Shown: positions 59,687-64,000 of the stretch, in pieces
Numbering within the stretch: the stretch's first letter is position 1
How the letters are laid out: every line of letters starts with the position of its first letter
Translations under genes and position numbers: made by a program
DNA from: Bosea sp. F3-2
GTDB taxonomy: Bacteria > Pseudomonadota > Alphaproteobacteria > Rhizobiales > Beijerinckiaceae
Assembly (NCBI RefSeq): GCF_008253865.1
Contig: NZ_CP042331.1
Span: forward strand, 1,860,001 to 1,924,000
DNA length: 64,000 bases
Direction: 5' to 3'
Notes under the pieces: generated by a model
Databases searched by the model: none
What the model was told of the DNA's origin: nothing
The model's input: only the letters and a program-made list of their open reading frames with translations

Positions 59687-60565
59687 CTATTTCCGGCTGG
59701 CGAGCGCCACCCCGAGGACCGTGACCGCCATGCCGCCGATCTGCAGCGGCGTCAGCGTCTCGCCGAAGAGCATCCAGGCCTCGACCGCGACCAGCGCCGG
59801 CACGAGATAGAGGAATGTCGCGATGCGCGAGACCTCGCCGCGGCGGATCATGAACAGATAGAGCCAGATGCTGCCGATCGAGAGCACGATCACCGACCAA
59901 GAGAGAACCAGCACCATTGTGAGGTTCCATTCGATCCGCATCGGCTCGAACGCGAAGGCGAAGGGCAGCACGAACAGCGCCGCCGCGATGTACTGGATCG
60001 CGGTCATCGTGCGCAGATCGCCGGAGACGATCCGCGCCTTCTGATAGAAGGAGCCGAAGGTCACCGCGAACATGCCGCCGATATTGATCAGCATCGGCGC
60101 GAGCACGCCCCAGAGAGCGGCCGGCTCGACTCCGGCGAGCTGCGGCTGCAGCACCAGCGCGATGCCAAGGAAACCGCAGGCGATGCCGAGCCAGCGGATG
60201 CCGGAAATCCGCTCTCCGACCAGGACCGGCGCAAACAGCGCCGTCAGGATCGGCTGCAATCCCGCGATCAGCCCGGAAATGGCGGCCGGCAGGCCGTGGC
60301 GCACCGCCCACCAGACGCCGGCGAGATAGACGCCGTGCAGCAGGATGCCGGTGATGGCTATGTCCAGCACGGCGCGGCGCCCGCGCGGCCAGGGCGCGCT
60401 CGTCACGAGCGCGATCGCCGTCAGGACGGCCGCGGCGCTGGCGAAGCGGACGACGAGAAAGGTCAGGGCGTCGGCGTAACGCGCCGAGTAGCCGGCGACC
60501 ACCCAGCCCGTGGACCACAGGAAGGTGAAGACCAGCGGCATAGCGCGTAGAAGCAGGGGCGGCAT
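59687..60565 (-). CDS. EamA family (DMT superfamily) transporter, RhaT/YedA-like
   Basis: The 292-residue product has ten hydrophobic helices in two EamA halves: MPLVFTFLWSTGWVVAGYSA, LTFLVVRFASAAAVLTAIAL and GLIAGLQPILTALFAPVLVG in the first, then SWSVIVLSIGSIWLYLFMI and ATFLYLVPALVAVEAWMLFG in the second. Such proteins export amino acids or metabolites. The ATG at 60565 (MPPLLLRAMPLVF) is preferred to a TTG four codons upstream. It lies between the GST and mcd genes on the same strand. Confidence 0.9.
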   Translation of the reverse strand: MPPLLLRAMPLVFTFLWSTGWVVAGYSARYADALTFLVVRFASAAAVLTAIALVTSAPWPRGRRAVLDIAITGILLHGVYLAGVWWAVRHGLPAAISGLIAGLQPILTALFAPVLVGERISGIRWLGIACGFLGIALVLQPQLAGVEPAALWGVLAPMLINIGGMFAVTFGSFYQKARIVSGDLRTMTAIQYIAAALFVLPFAFAFEPMRIEWNLTMVLVLSWSVIVLSIGSIWLYLFMIRRGEVSRIATFLYLVPALVAVEAWMLFGETLTPLQIGGMAVTVLGVALASRK

Positions 60566-60661
60566 GGGGACCCGCAAGGCACTCGGAAACGGCCGTCTCT
60601 AGCCCGGTTTCACCGCCTGCGACAGGCCGTCAACGCGGCCATGGCATGCCCGAACCGCCTG

Positions 60662-61321
60662 TCAGTCGCGATCGGGAGCCCCCGGTGGGAAGAGCTTGCG
60701 GTAGGGCCGCGCTTCATCGACCGCGCGTGCGAAAGCGGGCCGGGCCAGGAGCCGCGCGCGATAGGCGCGGACATGGCCGAAAGCTGCGTCGATCCCATGG
60801 ACCCAGTCGGCATAGAACAGTGACGGTGCCGCCGCGCAATCGGCCAGGGTGAAAGCCTCGCCACAAGCCCATTCGCGCTCCGCCATCGTCCGGTCGAGCA
60901 AGCGATAGGCGTTGTCGAGCTGTTCGCGCGCCTGCGCCACACCATAAGGATCGCGCTCGCCGGCCGGCCGCAGATGATCGAGCACGATCTTCTGCATCGG
61001 CGTCATGACGTAATTGTCGAAGAAGCGATCCATGGTGCGGGTTTCGAGCGCCGCCTTCGGGTCGGCCGGCAGCAGCCGCACCGGCCCAGGATGGAACAGC
61101 CCGAGATACTCGATGATGACGCTCGACTCAAAGACCGGCCGCCCGTCATCGACCAGAACCGGCATCCGCTTCATCGGCCATAGCGCGGCCCATTCGGCCC
61201 CGGCCTCGGGATCCTCCGGGCCGAGCATGCGATAGGTGAAGGGCGTGGCGTTCTCGTAGAGCGCCGTCAGCACCTTCTGGCAGTAGGACGAGAACGGGTG
61301 GGCAAAGAGCGTCAGCGACAT
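60662..61321 (-). CDS. Glutathione S-transferase family protein
   Basis: The 219-residue product begins MSLTLFAHPFSSYCQKVLTA, a GST N-terminal domain with Ser/Cys near the active site, then MPVLVDDGRPVFESSVIIEY with the cis-Pro and the glutathione-binding Glu-Ser. The C-terminal helical domain has EWACGEAFTLADCAAAPSLF. AGGAGG lies upstream of the ATG at 61321; an earlier start at 61351 precedes the RBS. It is 77 bases downstream of ccr and probably on the same transcript. The substrate is unknown. Confidence 0.9.
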   Translation of the reverse strand: MSLTLFAHPFSSYCQKVLTALYENATPFTYRMLGPEDPEAGAEWAALWPMKRMPVLVDDGRPVFESSVIIEYLGLFHPGPVRLLPADPKAALETRTMDRFFDNYVMTPMQKIVLDHLRPAGERDPYGVAQAREQLDNAYRLLDRTMAEREWACGEAFTLADCAAAPSLFYADWVHGIDAAFGHVRAYRARLLARPAFARAVDEARPYRKLFPPGAPDRD

Positions 61322-61398
61322 GGCTTCCTCCTGACTGATCTTGATTTGCAATCAGTCCCTAGGGAAACTGCCCTCGTTTTGCAACCGGATTCTGCCGG

Positions 61399-62670
<1,272 letters not shown>

Positions 62671-62885
62671 GGTCGTCCTCCCTGCTCTCATCCGTCCGTA
62701 ACCGAGCCTAGGCGGGTCCAGCGGATGTGGATGCCGATCATGCACCATATGCTGCGCTGCGCCATTAATCTAAGGAATCACGCCGCGGCGCAAAATTTTC
62801 TCCCGACGCCGGTCTGTCGGGGCGCTTGCGCTTTCTTCACCCTTCCAGGCGATCTTCGATTTCGGCGCGGCCAGGAGAGGAATCC

Positions 62886-63188
62886 ATGCGCAGTCTGCTG
62901 ATGATGGTCGGCCTGCCTGATCTGCCGCTGCTGTCCATCATCCTCATCGTGATGATGATCGTTCTCACCGCGCTGCTGTTCGGCTGGATTTCCGACTTGC
63001 TGCTCGGAAATGGCGGCTTCGGCACCCTGCTCAACGCCGGGCTGATCCTTGTCGGCGGCTTTGCCGGCGCCTGGCTGTGGCATCGCTTCGGGGTCCCGAC
63101 GCGCATCGATCCCAATGCTCTGCGGGCAGCCATCGCGCTCGCGTCGGGCCTATTCCTGCTTGTCGTCGCTGCGGTGTTCAGGCCGTAG
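62886..63188 (+). CDS. Small integral membrane protein
   Basis: The 100-residue product has three hydrophobic helices (LPLLSIILIVMMIVLTALLF, AGLILVGGFAGAWLW and AIALASGLFLLVVAAVF) and a glycine-rich turn GNGGFGTLLNAG. The layout faintly resembles GlsB/YeaQ-type transglycosylase-associated proteins, but the match is weak. The ATG at 62886 has GGAGAGGAATCC upstream. It diverges from ccr and converges on the cysteine-synthase-like gene, two bases from its stop. Confidence 0.75.
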   Translation: MRSLLMMVGLPDLPLLSIILIVMMIVLTALLFGWISDLLLGNGGFGTLLNAGLILVGGFAGAWLWHRFGVPTRIDPNALRAAIALASGLFLLVVAAVFRP

Positions 63189-63190
63189 GC

Positions 63191-64000
63191 TCAATCCGGC
63201 AGCGCCGAAGCGAAGCTGTTCAAGTACTTCATGCCGGTGTCGCACATGACGGAGACGATCGTCGCGCCCGGCCCGAGCCGCTCGGCCAGGCGCAGCGCCG
63301 CGACGATGTTGCCGCCGGTTGAGGTTCCCGCAAACAGCCCCTCCTCCCGCGCCAGCCGCAAGGCCATTGCCCTCGCCTCGTCTGTAGAGACCGCCTCGAT
63401 CGCATCGACGAGATCGGCCCGCCAGAGCGGCACGACATAGCCCGCCCCGACGCCGTCGATCTTGTGGGCGCCGGTCGGCCCACCCGAAAGCACCGCCGAT
63501 TCCGCCGGTTCGACCGCGACAAGCGCGATGGACGGCGCGAGGCGACGCAGAGCCTCCCCGGTCCCGCGCAGCGAGGCGGCCGTGCCGACGCTCTGGACGA
63601 AGCCGTCGATCCGACCGCCGGTCTGCTCCCAGATTTCGCCGGCGAACCTGTCATAGGCGGCGAGTTGGTCGGTGTTGCGCATCTGGTCGGTCCAGAAGGC
63701 TCCGGTCTCGGCCGCGATGACCCGCGCCGCCTCGATCATGTCCCGCGTCAGCTTCTCGGTCATACGACCCGACTCACTCGAAATGATCGTCAATTCGGCG
63801 CCGAGCAGGCGCATATGGGTGAGCTTTTCGCGGGCGAAGGCATCCGAGGTCACGATCTGCAGCCGATAACCCTTCACCGCGCACACCTGGGCGAGCGAAA
63901 CGCCCGTGCTCCCGCCGGTATATTCGACGACGCTGCCGCCCGGTCGAAGCCGCCCGTCAGCTTCAGCCGCCTCGATCATAGCGAGTGCCATACGGTCCTT
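63191..64000 (-). CDS. PLP-dependent cysteine synthase family protein (partial, N terminus beyond window)
   Basis: This is a fold type II PLP enzyme of the O-acetylserine sulfhydrylase/cystathionine beta-synthase group. The first visible codons read KDRMALAMIEAAE; the leading Lys is the expected PLP Schiff-base lysine of the SxKDR motif. The substrate loop is TGGSTGVS rather than the usual TSGNTG, and the phosphate loop is GTAASLRGTGEAL rather than GTGGT. The C terminus has FAGTSTGGNIVAAL and VSVMCDTGMKYL, close to cysteine synthases. The altered loops suggest a diverged substrate. About 40-50 N-terminal residues are missing past position 64000. Confidence 0.88.
   Translation of the reverse strand, partial: KDRMALAMIEAAEADGRLRPGGSVVEYTGGSTGVSLAQVCAVKGYRLQIVTSDAFAREKLTHMRLLGAELTIISSESGRMTEKLTRDMIEAARVIAAETGAFWTDQMRNTDQLAAYDRFAGEIWEQTGGRIDGFVQSVGTAASLRGTGEALRRLAPSIALVAVEPAESAVLSGGPTGAHKIDGVGAGYVVPLWRADLVDAIEAVSTDEARAMALRLAREEGLFAGTSTGGNIVAALRLAERLGPGATIVSVMCDTGMKYLNSFASALPD

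Noticed and set aside
57873..59810. 645-codon plus-strand frame opposite mcd
   Set aside because: Antisense shadow; mcd on the minus strand shows all dehydrogenase motifs.
59592..60518. In-frame extension of mcd to give an 871-residue protein
   Set aside because: The extension is antisense to the DMT transporter gene on a different minus-strand frame and has no homology; the ATG at 59591 begins the conserved protein.

Overview
The window is a GC-rich alphaproteobacterial chromosome segment, most likely from the Hyphomicrobiales (Rhizobiales) and possibly a Bosea-like or related genus. This rests on an Omp2b-type porin with the family leader, a single long Rsh protein, the dapA/smpB and rpoZ/rsh gene pairs, crotonyl-CoA carboxylase/reductase, and dense palindromic intergenic repeats of the kind common in this order. 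The genus is an inference. No tRNA, rRNA, CRISPR array, prophage or transposase gene was seen.

Positions 1-17100 are housekeeping: parC (cut by the left edge), recO, a tautomerase/LysR divergent pair, rsh, rpoZ, a HerA-like ATPase, pdxJ, acpS, aquaporin, the tightly overlapped lepB-rnc-era operon, a frameshifted acetyltransferase, a NYN-domain protein, smpB, a PaiB-like protein and dapA. Positions 17254-28200 carry a soluble lytic transglycosylase, a catabolic unit (M20 amidohydrolase, MHS-family transporter, MarR regulator), an alpha/beta hydrolase, a large repeat-built OmpA-family protein with a small membrane partner, and a porin with a strong terminator.

Positions 28205-34635 are tamA-tamB, the outer-membrane translocation and assembly module. 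TamB contains an in-frame palindromic repeat near its N terminus. Positions 34904-39000 hold a membrane diguanylate cyclase, a hydratase, a DUF4142 protein and an MBL-fold hydrolase. Positions 39192-43951 are a complete branched-chain amino-acid type ABC transporter (livK-H-M-G-F) interrupted by two palindromic repeats, followed by a zinc alcohol dehydrogenase, an MFS/Lrp divergent pair, an aldehyde dehydrogenase and a GST.

Positions 49532-56500 carry a Tat-exported CpdB-type nucleotidase, a GGDEF-EAL protein, a 173-bp foldback element, an aspartate carbamoyltransferase-like protein, a DMT transporter and a SIMPL protein. From 56798 to the end are a cytochrome b561, a small DUF-type gene flanked by a direct repeat of the neighbouring gene's 3' end, a probable (2S)-methylsuccinyl-CoA dehydrogenase (mcd), a DMT exporter, a GST, ccr, a small membrane protein and a cysteine-synthase-like enzyme cut by the right edge. 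ccr and mcd together indicate the ethylmalonyl-CoA pathway of acetyl-CoA assimilation.

The most unusual material is not a new enzyme system but repeat biology: three classes of palindromic elements (two-hairpin, GTCATTCC-type and GTCATTGC-type), one of them translated inside tamB, one nested inside another, a large foldback upstream of the carbamoyltransferase-like gene, and an att-like duplication of the mcd 3' end. I found no convincing undescribed multi-gene system.
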